NCBI RefSeq assembly: GCF_003987645.1
Contig: NZ_NGKA01000003.1
Span: 1 to 64,000 of the forward strand
Direction of reading: 5' to 3'
Source of the DNA: Vagococcus elongatus
Lineage (GTDB): Bacteria > Bacillota > Bacilli > Lactobacillales > Vagococcaceae
DNA length: 64,000 nucleotides
In this document: piece by piece, positions 43,071 to 54,083 of the stretch
Layout of the letters: the number at the start of each line of letters is the position of its first letter
Position numbering within the stretch: position 1 is the first letter of the stretch
Notes under the pieces: model-generated
Told to the model about the DNA's origin: nothing
Database searches by the model: none
The model's input: only the letters and a program-made list of their open reading frames with translations
Program-made: the position numbers and the translations under genes

Positions 43071-45668
43071 ATGACATGGTATAAGTATACAGTGAATAGA
43101 GTGTTGGAAATGCTAGGCAGCAGTTTGTCAGGATTGAGTGAGCATGAGAGAGCCTTGCGTTTAAAGAAACATGGGATGAATACATTAGCTGAAAAAGAGG
43201 AGCAGAAGCTTTGGCGGAAAATAGGCAAGCACTTTGTTGATTTATTGATGATCATCTTGATTGTTGCAGCTATCCTAAAGGGACTCACTGGGAGCTATGT
43301 TGAAATGTTTATCATTTTGGCAGTCGTTTTAATCAACGGACTGATCGGTTATTTTCAGGAAAGAAAAGCTGAGGAGTCATTGAATGGGTTAAAACAGATG
43401 ATGGGGCAAGAATCTATTGTGTTATCTGACGGGGTGAGACAAACTATGGACAGCGAGGTGCTGGTTCCAGGGGATATCGTTGTTTTACAATCCGGAGATA
43501 TTGTACCGGCAGATTTACGTTTGTTTGAAGTACATGACTTGCTAATTGAGGAGTCGGTATTAACAGGAGAGTCTCTGCCTGTCGAAAAGAATCCGGCAAG
43601 ATTTAATGAGGAGACTCCCTTAGGAGATAGGCTCAATATGGCTTTTTCCGGCACGTTAGTTAAGTCAGGAACAGGAAAAGGCATAGTTGTTGAAACGGGG
43701 GATGCCACTGAAATCGGTCAAATCAATCAAGCGCTTCAAACAGTTGAAAAGCAGACAACTCCTTTGATTTTAAAAATCAATCAGCTGAATAAGCAAATAT
43801 TTAAAGGTTTGATGGGACTGATAGTCTTTTTGATATTTTTCACGACCTTTCGCTATGGCATGGACTTGGGAATGTTGCTGTCCACAGTTATCGCTTTGAT
43901 TGTTGCGGTTATCCCAGAGGGTTTGCCGGCAGTGCTGACCATGATTTTATCTATGGGAGTCAATGAGATGGCAGAAAAGCAAGCGATTGTTAAAAGTATG
44001 CCGGCGGTTGAGACCTTAGGAGCTATGACGGTCATCTGTTCTGATAAAACAGGGACACTGACAAAAAATGAAATGTCTGTGACGGAGGTCATCACACTTC
44101 ATGGAGCAAAGAAGTTTTCCGATATGGATAAAGTTTCGGAAGACGGTATTTTATCAATTATGAACAATTGTCAGGAATTGAAACTAAGTCCAGAGCAGAA
44201 GATTGAAGAGTTGTCCGGCAATCCCACAGAGTTGGCGTTGTTGAAATTTGCGGCACAATATGATGTTCCATATTTGCCGATTGTCGATAAAATTCCTTTT
44301 AGTTCAGAGTATAAATATATGGCGACCATTCATCAGCTGGCAACAGGAGAGCGAGTGTTATTTGTGAAAGGTGCGCCGGAAGTATTATTGTCCAGAAGCA
44401 GTGTTTCCTCGGAGCAGGCGGAATTCTGGAATAAAGAGGGAGCGGCTTTGGCGAAAAAAGGACAACGAGTGTTAGGTCTGGCTATGAAGTCTTTTTCTCA
44501 AGAAGCAACCTTGTCTCATGAAGCTATTGCTGATTTGGAGCTAGTTGCTTTGGCGGGAATCATGGATCCGCCAAAAGAGTCGGCCGTTCAGGCGGTCAAA
44601 GAATCTCGTCAAGCAGGGATATCCGTCAAAATGATTACGGGAGACCATAAAGATACCGCTCAAGCCATCGGCAAACAAATTGGATTGGCCCATGTCTCAA
44701 ACGTAATAGAAGGAAAAGACCTTGATCAGATGGATGAGCAGGAGTTACAGCAGCGAGTGAAAGAAGTGGATGTTTTTGCCAGAACGACACCAGAGCATAA
44801 ATTGCGTATTGTCAGCGCATTGCAAAAAAACGGAGAAATCGTGGGCATGACCGGTGACGGTGTCAATGATGCCCCTGCTTTGAAAAAAGCTGATATCGGC
44901 ATTGCCATGGGAATCAAGGGCAGTGAAGTCAGCAAGCAGGCCGCTGATATGGTCTTGGCAGATGATAATTTTGCGACAATCGCTGCAGCAGTCAAAGAAG
45001 GGCGACGTATTTATGACAATTTGAAGAAGACAATCAAATTCTTTCTTCCTACAGCTTTGGCTCAAGGCTTAATCGTCATTTTCGCCTTGCTGACTAACCG
45101 TCCTCTACCGCTGACACCTGTTCAGATTTTGTGGGTGAACATGGCAACAACCATCACCTTGTCCTATGCTCTCGGATTTGAGGCGGCCAACAAAACGATT
45201 ATGAAGCGTCAGCCGAGAGATCCCCAAGCGCCTATTCTTTCCGGTTATAGTTTATTTAGAATAGGTTATGTCTCGTTGTTGATTACCATTCCCTCTTATT
45301 TATTGTCGATACAAGCAGAAACAGCTTTAGTCCAGCAGACAATATTGTTACAAAGTATCGTACTAGCCCAAGCTTTCTACATGATCAATTGTCGGGAGCT
45401 GACAGACCCTGCGATTAATAAGGGACTATTTAGAAATAAGGCTTTGCTCGTATCATTGGGGGGACTTGTGATTTTACAAGGAACGGTTCTCATGTTGCCT
45501 GCCGCTCAAGAGATTATCGGCACAACACATCTTACATTAGAGCAGCATGTGTCGGCAGTGCTGATTGGCCTGGGGATTTTTGTCATAGTAGAAGTAGAAA
45601 AGATGATTACTAAGCGATGGGCTGCACGACAAAAAACATTGATAGCCCAGAAAGAATGTAATAACTAA
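43071..45668 (+). CDS. Cation-translocating P-type ATPase (P2, PacL/Ca2+-ATPase-like)
   Basis: 865 residues with the complete P-type machinery: cation N-domain (1-60), helix pairs, actuator TGES in VLTGESLPVEK, IPEGL in M4 (Ile281-Leu285), phosphorylated Asp325 in SDKTGTLTKNE, KGAPE, and the hinge TGDGVNDAPALK. In M6 the residues are WVNMATTITLSYALGFE, whereas SERCA-type pumps have N-x-x-T-D; the Asp of the Ca2+ site is therefore missing, so Ca2+ as substrate is doubtful. It is flanked by two terminators, hence monocistronic. The start ATG 43071 follows AAAGGAAGTG. Confidence 0.9.
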   Translation: MTWYKYTVNRVLEMLGSSLSGLSEHERALRLKKHGMNTLAEKEEQKLWRKIGKHFVDLLMIILIVAAILKGLTGSYVEMFIILAVVLINGLIGYFQERKAEESLNGLKQMMGQESIVLSDGVRQTMDSEVLVPGDIVVLQSGDIVPADLRLFEVHDLLIEESVLTGESLPVEKNPARFNEETPLGDRLNMAFSGTLVKSGTGKGIVVETGDATEIGQINQALQTVEKQTTPLILKINQLNKQIFKGLMGLIVFLIFFTTFRYGMDLGMLLSTVIALIVAVIPEGLPAVLTMILSMGVNEMAEKQAIVKSMPAVETLGAMTVICSDKTGTLTKNEMSVTEVITLHGAKKFSDMDKVSEDGILSIMNNCQELKLSPEQKIEELSGNPTELALLKFAAQYDVPYLPIVDKIPFSSEYKYMATIHQLATGERVLFVKGAPEVLLSRSSVSSEQAEFWNKEGAALAKKGQRVLGLAMKSFSQEATLSHEAIADLELVALAGIMDPPKESAVQAVKESRQAGISVKMITGDHKDTAQAIGKQIGLAHVSNVIEGKDLDQMDEQELQQRVKEVDVFARTTPEHKLRIVSALQKNGEIVGMTGDGVNDAPALKKADIGIAMGIKGSEVSKQAADMVLADDNFATIAAAVKEGRRIYDNLKKTIKFFLPTALAQGLIVIFALLTNRPLPLTPVQILWVNMATTITLSYALGFEAANKTIMKRQPRDPQAPILSGYSLFRIGYVSLLITIPSYLLSIQAETALVQQTILLQSIVLAQAFYMINCRELTDPAINKGLFRNKALLVSLGGLVILQGTVLMLPAAQEIIGTTHLTLEQHVSAVLIGLGIFVIVEVEKMITKRWAARQKTLIAQKECNN

Positions 45669-45717
45669 AACAATCGGAAATGTTGCTCAAAGGAGTCAAC
45701 TTTTCCGATTGTTTTTT
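45667..45717. terminator. Bidirectional terminator
   Basis: A stem of about 13 bp (AAACAATCGGAAA with TTTTCCGATTGTTT) between the convergent ATPase and Mga-type genes, with A and T flanks. Confidence 0.85.
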
Positions 45718-47169
45718 AAAAATACATTTGATTGATGTTTTCTTTAATCATTTGGAGTTCCTTAGCACTTGGAATGAGAGAAATATAGAATATCTCTTGG
45801 GAAAAGGAAACTTCAATCGGATAGTTTGAAATAATGATGTCTTTTTTTTCAAGTTTACTTTCCTGAAGCTGGGAGAGACTGGCGTCGATTAATTGAACTC
45901 GAGTTCCCAATAAATCAGTCAGTTCTTTTAATAAGAAACTTTTCCATGCAGGTTCTCCCTGAAAGATAAAGTAAGCATTTATTTTGGGCGGATTTACTTT
46001 CATGATGGCTTCTTGTATCAGCAGGGTGGCTGTATTGACAATATAATTTGACCGAGGCAGATTTTCCAACAAATCACTTTTCTCGATTTCTTCAAAGACG
46101 TAAGTATAAATGCTTAAAAATCGGTGATAGCCAATATCCAAAATGTCCTGAGACTCAGAAAAAATATCGGAAAGTTGTTTTGATTCGTGATACTTTAAAA
46201 AAAATAAAAATAAATTTTCGTTTAAATTAGTCGTAAATAATTTTGGCTGCTCGATAGCCTCCCCGATGCGGTAAACAGCTCGGGTACACCGTTCATTCAT
46301 ATCATAATAGTTTTCATGAAACATCAAAGAAAGTTTTTCTGGCCAGTGATTATTGTAATTCCAGCTTTCCAGATAACAAAAAAAGCTGAAAAACTCTTCT
46401 TCTCTTTTTAAGATGATTCCTTCCATGGCGTACAACGCATTTAATTCTTCTCGGTACAAGTTAAAAAGCGGGTCCTTCTCATTAAAAATGAATTGGCTGA
46501 TACTGCACCCTGCTTTGATGCGGATGGCATTGACGAAAAACCAGCAAGTGCCAAATATTTCTTCTGTCATCACGTGAATATTTTTCTTGCTTAACCGGGT
46601 GATGAAGCGGATATAATTGACTTGATGGACAGGGTAGTTTTCAAAAAAGAAGTTATTATGAGTGAAAGGGACCAATAGTCGCTGATAAAAGACCCTGATA
46701 TTGATTTCTTCCCCCAGCCATTGCAGTGTGCTGTGGTTTAATTGAATCGCTAAATTATATATTGTTCCAACTGCCGGTTTAGCTTGATAACGTGTCTTCT
46801 AAGGGTTTCATAGGAGGTGCCGAATTCAGTGATAAAGTGATGGGTGTGGATTTTTTTTCGATACAGCAGAGATTTGGCTAATTGTATCCCAAGAGACATT
46901 TTCATAAAGTGTTCCCACACTTTCGAGATTGGGTGGTGATTATCAGAATGCAAGATTAAGCCCGTGTTTCCTTCAGATTCTATACGCCATCCTTCCGGCA
47001 GCAAGAGACGAATGGAATGAATGTCATTAAAAACAGTCCTTTCGGAAGAGCTGATAGCGTGGGCTATTTCTTTAGCTGTCGATTGTTGCTGCTCCATCAA
47101 GAGTTCCAGTATCCTGATTTGCCGCCGTAAATCTTTTTCCGTAATCAATTCTTTCGCAAGTGAATACAT
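45716..47169 (-). pseudogene. Mga-type virulence/PTS-linked regulator broken by a frameshift
   Basis: The N-terminal part (47169 down to 46750; 139 codons) carries two helix-turn-helix segments (STAKEIAHAISSSERTVFNDI and ITEFGTSYETLRRHVIKLN), as in Mga/AtxA regulators. Reading in a second frame continues with LNHSTLQWLGEEINIRVFYQ and runs to 45716 through the PRD-like middle and an EIIB-like C-terminal part (about the last 90 residues). The break is at a TATATA stretch near 46755-46762; one TA fewer restores a continuous protein of about 485 residues. Such regulators sense PTS status and control surface or metabolic genes. The gene may be inactive, switchable or misread. The ATG has AAAGGAG upstream. 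Confidence 0.82.
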
Positions 47170-47911
47170 ACTTACTCCTTTCTGGAAATATAACGATTAT
47201 TATCAATCGAAATGTTTAATTTACTGATTTTAACTCTAGGATATCGTCCCTCCTTCAGAGCATCTGCTAATATTACTTCCTTTGTTTAAATAACGGATTC
47301 CAGCCAATAAATAACATGATTATATTATATCATGTTCGTCTGTCAAGTTAAAAATATTATTACTAAATATAAATGGGCATCTTTTTTTAAACAAATAATC
47401 GTTTATTTATTGAGGTTGTAGTTATGCTGTAGTTGATTTTGTCTGATAATAATTATTTTTTATCAAATGTTTTGGATTGTTAGCAGGGTTGATAAATATA
47501 ACGTTATCTAGATGAGTTTCGTAAATGGGACCTTAGGGGAAAAGTTTGAGAAAGATCATCAAAGAAAGTATGGAAATGAAAGTGTAAAATACAGGTCAGG
47601 GGAAAGTAAATAACGTATTTTAAAAAAATAAAAGCTAGGCAGATGGCAGTTAGTAGAGTTTTTTTTAAAACTTTGATAAGCTATAACACATCAACGATTG
47701 AAAGAATTATATCTGTTATAATAAAACTTGTGTGAAAAAATGAGGAAAGATTCGTTGTTTCCAGAACTTTATCAGCGGACACGCTTGCCCCACTAGATTT
47801 AAACAATACGAGCGGTCATGCTCAGTGTCTTGCATACATGACAAAAACGAACACACAACTGGAATTGTTTCATCATAGATGATGCTCAGGGGCTAATGGA
47901 AAGGAAAGATA
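47170..47911. other. Intergenic region of 742 bases
   Basis: Besides the leftward Mga promoter, the stretch is AT-rich and has no intact gene. A TATAAT at 47717-47722 is the best candidate -10 for the large ABC transporter gene, leaving an untranslated leader of nearly 190 bases. No known riboswitch or repeat was recognised. Confidence 0.5.
47319..47346 (-). promoter_or_regulatory. Promoter of the Mga-type gene
   Basis: On the minus strand TTGACA (47346-47341), 16-base spacer and TATAAT (47324-47319), about 150 bases upstream of the gene start. Confidence 0.7.
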
Positions 47912-50557
47912 ATGATGCTTCAATTAAAAAATATTAGAAAAGTTTATGAAACTGGCGACACAGAAGTAGAAGCGTTAAAAGAAATTGATTTGTCTTTTAG
48001 AAAAAGCGAGTTTGTTTCTATATTGGGTCCGTCTGGCTGTGGTAAAACAACCTTGCTGAATATCATTGGAGGTTTGGACCGTTATACTAGCGGAGATTTG
48101 ATTATCGACGGGGTGTCAACAAAAGAGTATAAGGATGCCGACTGGGATATTTACCGCAACAACTCCATCGGTTTTGTTTTTCAAAGTTACAATCTGATTC
48201 CTCACCAAACGGTTTTGTCTAACGTAGAGCTTGCGTTGACCTTGGCTGGTGTGTCAAGGGAAGAACGGAAAAAAAGAGCAGTGGAAGCTTTGGAAAAAGT
48301 CGGGTTATCAGATCAGCTGAATAAAAAACCTAACCAAATGTCCGGGGGACAAATGCAGCGTGTGGCGATTGCCAGAGCTTTGGTCAATAATCCTGAGATT
48401 TTATTGGCAGATGAGCCTACCGGTGCTTTGGATTCTGAAACAAGTGTCCAAATTATGGAATTACTGAAAGAAATCGCCAAAGATCGTTTGATTATCATGG
48501 TTACCCACAATGCTGATTTAGCTGAGAAATATTCTACCAGAATCGTTCGATTGCTTGACGGTTCAATCCTGAGCGATGACAACCCTTATATGATTGATGA
48601 ACAGAAAAGTCAATTGAAAAAGAAAAAAAAGAAAGTGTCCATGTCATTTATGACAGCCTTGTCTTTGAGCCTTAAAAATTTGCTGACGAAAAAAACGCGG
48701 ACACTGTTGACGGCTTTTGCCGGAAGTATCGGGATTATTGGTATTGCCTTGATTTTATCCCTGTCCAGCGGTATGCAATCGTATATTTCCAGTATGGAAG
48801 AAGACACATTATCCAACTATCCCATTGAAATCCAAAGTCAATCAGTAGATATCGCCAGTATGATGGGTTCGATGATGGAAGCCAATAATAAGAGCGGCGT
48901 GGATCATAAGCTGGATAAAATATACTCCAATAACATCACCACCAACATGGTCAATACCATGTCTGAGCAGTTATCCAACAATGATTTAAAACAATTTAAA
49001 TCTCATGTTGAAGATTCTAAAAAATTTAAAGAGCTGACGAATTCGATCAAGTTTGGTTACGATGTCCAACCGCAAATTTTTCAATCTGATACAGATGAGA
49101 AAATTTTACAAGTTAACCCAAGTGATATTTATGAGAAGTTGGGATTCAACAGTGCAATGGGTTCAACCGGCGAAAGCAACAATATGTCGGCAGGTGTCTC
49201 CATGCCCGGCAGTGAGACTTGGGAAGAATTAATAGACAATCCCAAACTGCTGGAATCTCAGTATGATGTACTAAAAGGTACTTGGCCCAAAAAATTCAAT
49301 GAAGTTGTGTTAGTGATTGACCAAAATAACGAAGTCAGCGATTCTGTTCTATATTCTCTTGGCTTGATGGACAGCAGCGAGTTGGAAGAAACTGTTAAAG
49401 AAATCAAGGAAGGAAAAGAAAACATAGAAACCAAGTCTGAAGTTTCCTCTTTCAGTTACGATGAGATTCTGCAGACGCACTTTAAGCTAGTATCGAATAC
49501 TGACTACTATGTGGCAGAAGATGGCAGATGGCTTGATAAAAAAGAAGACATTGATTATATGAAAGATTTGATTGGCAAGGGGACAGATATCAACATCGTA
49601 GGAATCATCCGTCAAAAAGAAGAAGTGACCTCTACTTCAATCAGCGGTTCCATCGGCTATCTGCCTGAATTGACCAATTTCGTCATTGAAAATAATCGAA
49701 AAAGCGAGATTGCGCAAGCCCAGCTGGCGGACAAGGAGACAAATGTCTTCACTGGCAAATCTTTTGATAAAGAAACCTATACCCAAGGGCTGACCATAGA
49801 AGATGTAAAACAATATGTGGCTACTCTGCCCATGAAAGAACAGGAGCAAGCGCAAACGATGATGCAGATGATGCCGGAAGAGGAAGTTGTGGCGATGATG
49901 TCAGAACAGCTGGCCAACAACTTTGACGAAACGGCAACTTATGACACGAATATCAGCACCTTGGGAATTATTGATTTAGAAAACCCAAGCAGTATCAAGC
50001 TGTATCCGAAAGATTTTGAATCAAAAGAAGAACTGCAAAACTTGATTAAAAAGTACAATGACAAACAGAAAAAAGCCGGACATGATGAATATGTCATCAA
50101 TTATACAGATATCGTCGGGGTAATGATTGCCTCTATGACATCGGTTATCGATATCATTTCTTATGTGTTGATTGCTTTCGTAGCGATTTCTCTAGTGGTA
50201 TCTTCTATCATGATTGGTATCATTACTTATATCTCTGTTCTTGAACGGACGAAAGAGATTGGTATTTTGAGAAGTATCGGTGCTTCTAAAAAGGATATTT
50301 CAAGAGTCTTTAATGCTGAGACGGTGATTGAAGGTTTTGCGGCAGGAATCATTGGTATTTTAATGACCCTTGCGTTGAATATTCCAATCAACATGGTCAT
50401 CAAGTCTTTAGTCGGCGTTTCCAATATTTCTGTCCTGCCAGTTTATGGAGGGGTAGGGCTGATTATCATCAGTATTATCTTGACCGTCGTTGCCGGCTTT
50501 ATTCCAGCCAAGGTGGCTGCGAAGAAAGACCCTGTGGAAGCTTTACGGACAGAATAA
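47912..50557 (+). CDS. MacB-like fused ABC transporter (ATPase plus FtsX-type permease)
   Basis: 881 residues. The N-terminal ATPase (1-225) has Walker [10 protein letters not shown], signature [14 protein letters not shown], Walker [10 protein letters not shown] and the switch His in MVTHN. It is followed by a KKKKKK linker, a first helix (about 265-285), a very large extracytoplasmic region (about 290-740, Met/Ser/Glu-rich) and three C-terminal helices with the FtsX motif ([20 protein letters not shown]). The type is usual for export of peptides or for sensing cell-wall-active agents. No two-component system is adjacent. Start at ATG 47912 or 47915 behind GGAAAGG. Confidence 0.88.
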   Translation: MMLQLKNIRKVYETGDTEVEALKEIDLSFRKSEFVSILGPSGCGKTTLLNIIGGLDRYTSGDLIIDGVSTKEYKDADWDIYRNNSIGFVFQSYNLIPHQTVLSNVELALTLAGVSREERKKRAVEALEKVGLSDQLNKKPNQMSGGQMQRVAIARALVNNPEILLADEPTGALDSETSVQIMELLKEIAKDRLIIMVTHNADLAEKYSTRIVRLLDGSILSDDNPYMIDEQKSQLKKKKKKVSMSFMTALSLSLKNLLTKKTRTLLTAFAGSIGIIGIALILSLSSGMQSYISSMEEDTLSNYPIEIQSQSVDIASMMGSMMEANNKSGVDHKLDKIYSNNITTNMVNTMSEQLSNNDLKQFKSHVEDSKKFKELTNSIKFGYDVQPQIFQSDTDEKILQVNPSDIYEKLGFNSAMGSTGESNNMSAGVSMPGSETWEELIDNPKLLESQYDVLKGTWPKKFNEVVLVIDQNNEVSDSVLYSLGLMDSSELEETVKEIKEGKENIETKSEVSSFSYDEILQTHFKLVSNTDYYVAEDGRWLDKKEDIDYMKDLIGKGTDINIVGIIRQKEEVTSTSISGSIGYLPELTNFVIENNRKSEIAQAQLADKETNVFTGKSFDKETYTQGLTIEDVKQYVATLPMKEQEQAQTMMQMMPEEEVVAMMSEQLANNFDETATYDTNISTLGIIDLENPSSIKLYPKDFESKEELQNLIKKYNDKQKKAGHDEYVINYTDIVGVMIASMTSVIDIISYVLIAFVAISLVVSSIMIGIITYISVLERTKEIGILRSIGASKKDISRVFNAETVIEGFAAGIIGILMTLALNIPINMVIKSLVGVSNISVLPVYGGVGLIIISIILTVVAGFIPAKVAAKKDPVEALRTE

Positions 50558-50603
50558 TTTAACGGACACACCGAAAGATGAAAAAATTATCGGAAAAATA
50601 AAT

Positions 50604-50653
50604 AAACTCACTAGCAAACATTTGGTCTCCCATTGTTTTCTAGTGAGTTTTTA
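50604..50653. terminator. Terminator between the ABC transporter and fetB
   Basis: AAACTCACTAG (50604-50614) pairs with CTAGTGAGTTT (50640-50650), followed by T. It also has an A flank for the convergent fetB. Confidence 0.8.
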
Positions 50654-50669
50654 TAGTTTTGATAAGATA

Positions 50670-51446
50670 CTATTCAGTTTCTTCTTCATCTAGTAATTGA
50701 AGGTCGTGGTTAAAATAATTTTTATAGGCATGATACCCTGCAATAATCGACCCTAGGCTGGTGGTGGACAAGAGCATAAAAGTGACCATGATTTGATATT
50801 TGATTGCATGGAGAGGGTCGACACCGGCAAACATCAGGCCTGACATCATACCGGGAAGACTGACAAGACCCACTGTTTTTGCAGAGTCAATCGTCGGCTG
50901 CATACCGGTTTTAATGCTCTCTCGTAAAATCGGCAGAGAGGCCAGTTTGATTGTAGCCCCAAGTGCCAGTTTTTCCAGCACTTGTTGACGCTGGTCATGA
51001 AACTGTTTATTGAGACTGCGATAGCACAATCCGATGGCTACCATTGAATTGCTGGCAATCATTCCGCTGATAGGGACAATTTGAGAAGGAATAAATCGAA
51101 TAGCCCCTGATAACACTAAAATTCCGAGAGTGATATATGTACTGATAAAAATAGCAGAAAACGAATGCCAGTAATTTTTTTGAGTGCTGGGATTTCTTTT
51201 ATAGGCATTCCATGAGGCATTGACGACGATAAATAAACTCATGGCTGAAGTCAGGACGAGATTATTTAGTTGAAAAATATAGGTGAGCACGTATCCAATG
51301 ATCGAAAGCTGGATGACGGCCCGGACAATCCCGTAAAGAATATCTTTTGAGAGACCCAATTTCTCTTTGCTGCTCACGAAAACAGCGACTAAGACCAAGG
51401 CAAATGCCAAAACAAGAGAAAGATTATTCACCGCCAGCTGTTCCAT
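50670..51446 (-). CDS. fetB: Iron export ABC permease FetB
   Basis: 258-residue integral membrane protein of the UPF0014/FetB family with about seven helices. Conserved pieces: SKDILYGIVRAVIQLSIIGYVL, IPISGMIASNSM (read here as VPISGMIASNSM) and SLPGMMSGLMFAGVDPLHAIKYQI. With FetA it exports iron and protects from oxidative stress. It overlaps fetA by 23 bases, and its own ribosome site (AAAGGAGAG) lies in fetA. Confidence 0.92.
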   Translation of the reverse strand: MEQLAVNNLSLVLAFALVLVAVFVSSKEKLGLSKDILYGIVRAVIQLSIIGYVLTYIFQLNNLVLTSAMSLFIVVNASWNAYKRNPSTQKNYWHSFSAIFISTYITLGILVLSGAIRFIPSQIVPISGMIASNSMVAIGLCYRSLNKQFHDQRQQVLEKLALGATIKLASLPILRESIKTGMQPTIDSAKTVGLVSLPGMMSGLMFAGVDPLHAIKYQIMVTFMLLSTTSLGSIIAGYHAYKNYFNHDLQLLDEEETE

Positions 51447-52080
51447 TTAAAATCTCTCCTTTCACGATAGTGATAATATGCTCTGCTTCCTGAATTTCGA
51501 TTTCATCGTGGGTTACTTTTAGAACGGTGACTCCTTTAGTGTGAATCAAGCGAATAAGTTCAAGGACGATTTCTTTGCTTTTTTCATCTAGTCCTGAAGT
51601 AACTTCGTCCAGCAAGAGTATTTTTGGTAAAAATAAAATATTGCGTATTAAAGCCACCCGTTGTTTTTCACCGCCGGAAATCTCAGTGATTTTTTTATCC
51701 AAAAAACTTGTGGGCAAGTCGACCAGTTCCAAATGTTCCTGCACCATCTCTTGGTTGAATTCTTCATCTCTGACTAAAAAAGGAAAAACCAGATTGTCCT
51801 TGACCGTAGCGCCAAAAAGAGCGGGCTGTTGGAAGCAGTAGGAAACTTGCTGGCGATAGTCAGTCAACTGGAACGAGGACTGAAACTGATTTTCAAATAA
51901 GATTTTTCCGTCCGTTGGTGTGATAAGAGAAGCTATCAGTTTAAGCAGAGTGCTTTTTCCGCTGCCTGAAGGCCCTGTCAGGGTCAGAAAGGCTCCTTCT
52001 TCGACAGATAAATCAATGTTTTTTATGATTTTTTGCTGTTTGCTTTCAAATGACACATTTTCAAGAGTTAAAATAGGCAT
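51424..52080 (-). CDS. fetA: Iron export ABC ATPase FetA
   Basis: About 218 residues. Walker A GPSGSGKSTLLKLI, signature ISGGEKQRVALIR, Walker B ILLLDEVTSGLD, and switch His in KVTHDEIE. The pairing with FetB defines the system. The preferred start is ATG 52080, nine bases after AAAGG; ATG 52089 directly abuts that site. First gene of a leftward pair. Confidence 0.92.
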   Translation of the reverse strand: MPILTLENVSFESKQQKIIKNIDLSVEEGAFLTLTGPSGSGKSTLLKLIASLITPTDGKILFENQFQSSFQLTDYRQQVSYCFQQPALFGATVKDNLVFPFLVRDEEFNQEMVQEHLELVDLPTSFLDKKITEISGGEKQRVALIRNILFLPKILLLDEVTSGLDEKSKEIVLELIRLIHTKGVTVLKVTHDEIEIQEAEHIITIVKGEILNGTAGGE

Positions 52081-52189
52081 AGTCTGCATCCTTTCTTAAT
52101 TGTGACATGATTCATTATAGTTATACCGGACGAAACAATCAATTGTTGTTTGATAAGATAGCTGAGTCAGCAAAAAGAGATGTTAAAAC

Positions 52190-53197
52190 TTACACATCCC
52201 TTTCAAAGACCTTTTGAATAAATTGGACTGTTTTTTCAAAACTAACTTTTGCTTCCTCGGTGGTAAAATCAAATTGATAATCGTGTTTCACTGATTTTCC
52301 GTAATCTTCGTAGAAAAGCGAGGTTACAGGGACATCTAATTTATTGAGCACTTGGACCAAAGCCATTCCTTGCTTGCTAAAAGAAAATGAGTTGCCGTCT
52401 GTGATATAGGAAGGCGGAAAATCTTTCGTAACCTTATCCAGCAGAGAGGCTTCTAAAAGTTCAGGTTGCTGCTGCCATTTCTTGGTCCCCAGCAACGCCC
52501 ATGCCACGGTGTCAGCTAAAAACTTTTGAATGAATGAGACCTGATGTCTTTCTGTCATTTGTTTTAAATCATAGGGACCGCAACATAAAATTGCCCCCTT
52601 TAACACATGGGCAGGTAACACTTGGGACATACCGATTTTTTTGCCATAGGCGGCGTTTGTTTGAGTGATGATAAATTGAGCTGCTATTTGGGCACCGGCA
52701 GAATCTCCACCAAAGAGCAGTTGAGAAAAATCAAGCATTGGAAATTTTTCCTGATTTTGATAAAAACAGTCAAACATTTCTTTCGTTTGCTTCAACTGGC
52801 CGGGATAAGTAGAGCTTGGAGCCAATTCGTATCCCATAGCGACAACTGCAATTTTCCCTGCATTAGCCAAATAGACAGCAAATTCTTCCACATTTTCTTT
52901 GCCGCCAGAAATAAACCCGCCGCCGTGAATCCAAAACAACACAGGGAAAGGCCCTTCCTCGTCAGGATAATAAATATCTGCCTGATGGTTTTTAAATTGG
53001 GAAGTGTAAGAAACGTCAGCGATTTTCTTGATGTTCTTTCGTTCCAGCTGAAACCTTTCCGGACAACTGATATTTTTCGTCAGACGGAAGAAAAAATCAA
53101 GAACTTTTACAGACAAGGTCAAGGATGACGTTACACTTAGTACAATAACTGCTCCCAGAAGAAAGATGCCAGAAGCAAAAAGAATCAAGTTAGGCAT
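52190..53197 (-). CDS. Alpha/beta hydrolase of the hormone-sensitive-lipase type, membrane-anchored
   Basis: 335 residues. One hydrophobic N-terminal segment (about residues 3-30) anchors the enzyme. The fold carries the oxyanion motif IHGGGFISGG and nucleophile GGDSAGAQIAA, and the late DYGKSVKHDYQFDF with a candidate catalytic His. The HGGGF and GDSAG pairs mark family IV esterases. The substrate is unknown; carboxylesterase activity on small acyl groups is likely. It lies between the fetAB pair and an RpiR regulator, all on the same strand but with separate ribosome sites. Confidence 0.85.
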   Translation of the reverse strand: MPNLILFASGIFLLGAVIVLSVTSSLTLSVKVLDFFFRLTKNISCPERFQLERKNIKKIADVSYTSQFKNHQADIYYPDEEGPFPVLFWIHGGGFISGGKENVEEFAVYLANAGKIAVVAMGYELAPSSTYPGQLKQTKEMFDCFYQNQEKFPMLDFSQLLFGGDSAGAQIAAQFIITQTNAAYGKKIGMSQVLPAHVLKGAILCCGPYDLKQMTERHQVSFIQKFLADTVAWALLGTKKWQQQPELLEASLLDKVTKDFPPSYITDGNSFSFSKQGMALVQVLNKLDVPVTSLFYEDYGKSVKHDYQFDFTTEEAKVSFEKTVQFIQKVFERDV

Positions 53198-53238
53198 AAT
53201 GAAAACTCCTGCTATATTTTGATAGGTGCTATGTTGAC

Positions 53239-53991
53239 TTAGGAAGAGTGCTTCTGATTGTAAACACGTTTAGCTAAAATCTCTAATATATAAGTTACAG
53301 GAAGTTGAGAAGTGATATTCGTGTCCTGAAACATTTCTGTACCAGTATAATAAGGAATATTGACATCGGACATGTTCGAAATAGTTGAATTCGAGCTGTT
53401 TGTGATAGAAATTATTTTTGCCTGATGGATTTTCAACTGATTAATGTAATCAATAAGGTCTTGATTTTCCCCCGACACAGAAAGAGAAACAAGACAAATC
53501 CGCTTGTTCAACTCACGAGAGATGTTAGTCAGCGGTGTGTTTAGCGGGTCCGTAATCGGCAAGGCTAACGTAAACATCGACGAAAATAGCATCGCACCAT
53601 AAGCTGCAATGATGCCTGAAGAGCCGATTCCAACAAAAAGTACTAAGTCCACTTCCAATAAAATTTCTGCGGCTTCATCTATTTTTTGTTGAAAACTGTC
53701 ATTGGTCGTCCGTCTTAAAAAATCGATGTAGGGCATTTCGTCCACTCTTTGAATATCTTGGTGTTTTTCAGTTTGTTCTTTCACATATTGCTGCAATTTT
53801 AATTTGAAATCTGTGAAGCCTTCGCATTCAAATTTTTTACAAAAACGTAAAATAGTTGTCGTGCTGACATGTGTGGCACTGGCCAAATCTCTGATACGCA
53901 TATAGATGACTTTATCGACATTGGCGGCAATATAATTATAAATATCGATTTCCACATTTTTCAATTCTACTTTATGAGGCAGAAATAGCAA
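53239..53991 (-). CDS. MurR/RpiR family sugar-phosphate regulator
   Basis: 250 residues: N-terminal RpiR helix-turn-helix (ASATHVSTTTILRFCKKFECEGFTDFKLKL, split over residues 38-65) and a C-terminal SIS domain (about 105-240) with LFVGIGSSGIIAAYGAMLF. It binds a phospho-sugar. It is divergent from the GH4 phospho-glycosidase gene, so this is the likely target. The TTG start at 53991 has AAAGGAGGGG five bases upstream. Confidence 0.9.
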   Translation of the reverse strand: MLFLPHKVELKNVEIDIYNYIAANVDKVIYMRIRDLASATHVSTTTILRFCKKFECEGFTDFKLKLQQYVKEQTEKHQDIQRVDEMPYIDFLRRTTNDSFQQKIDEAAEILLEVDLVLFVGIGSSGIIAAYGAMLFSSMFTLALPITDPLNTPLTNISRELNKRICLVSLSVSGENQDLIDYINQLKIHQAKIISITNSSNSTISNMSDVNIPYYTGTEMFQDTNITSQLPVTYILEILAKRVYNQKHSS

Positions 53992-54083
53992 AACAGCCCC
54001 TCCTTTTATCAGTTTTTTTTCACTTGTTATCTAGGTTATCTTCCCTTGATTATAAAAAACCAGCGGATGTCAGTCAAGCGTGA

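Noticed and set aside
52622-53128. Plus-strand open frame of 168 codons
   Set aside because: Antisense to the esterase gene, whose HGGGF and GDSAG motifs and ribosome site support the minus strand.
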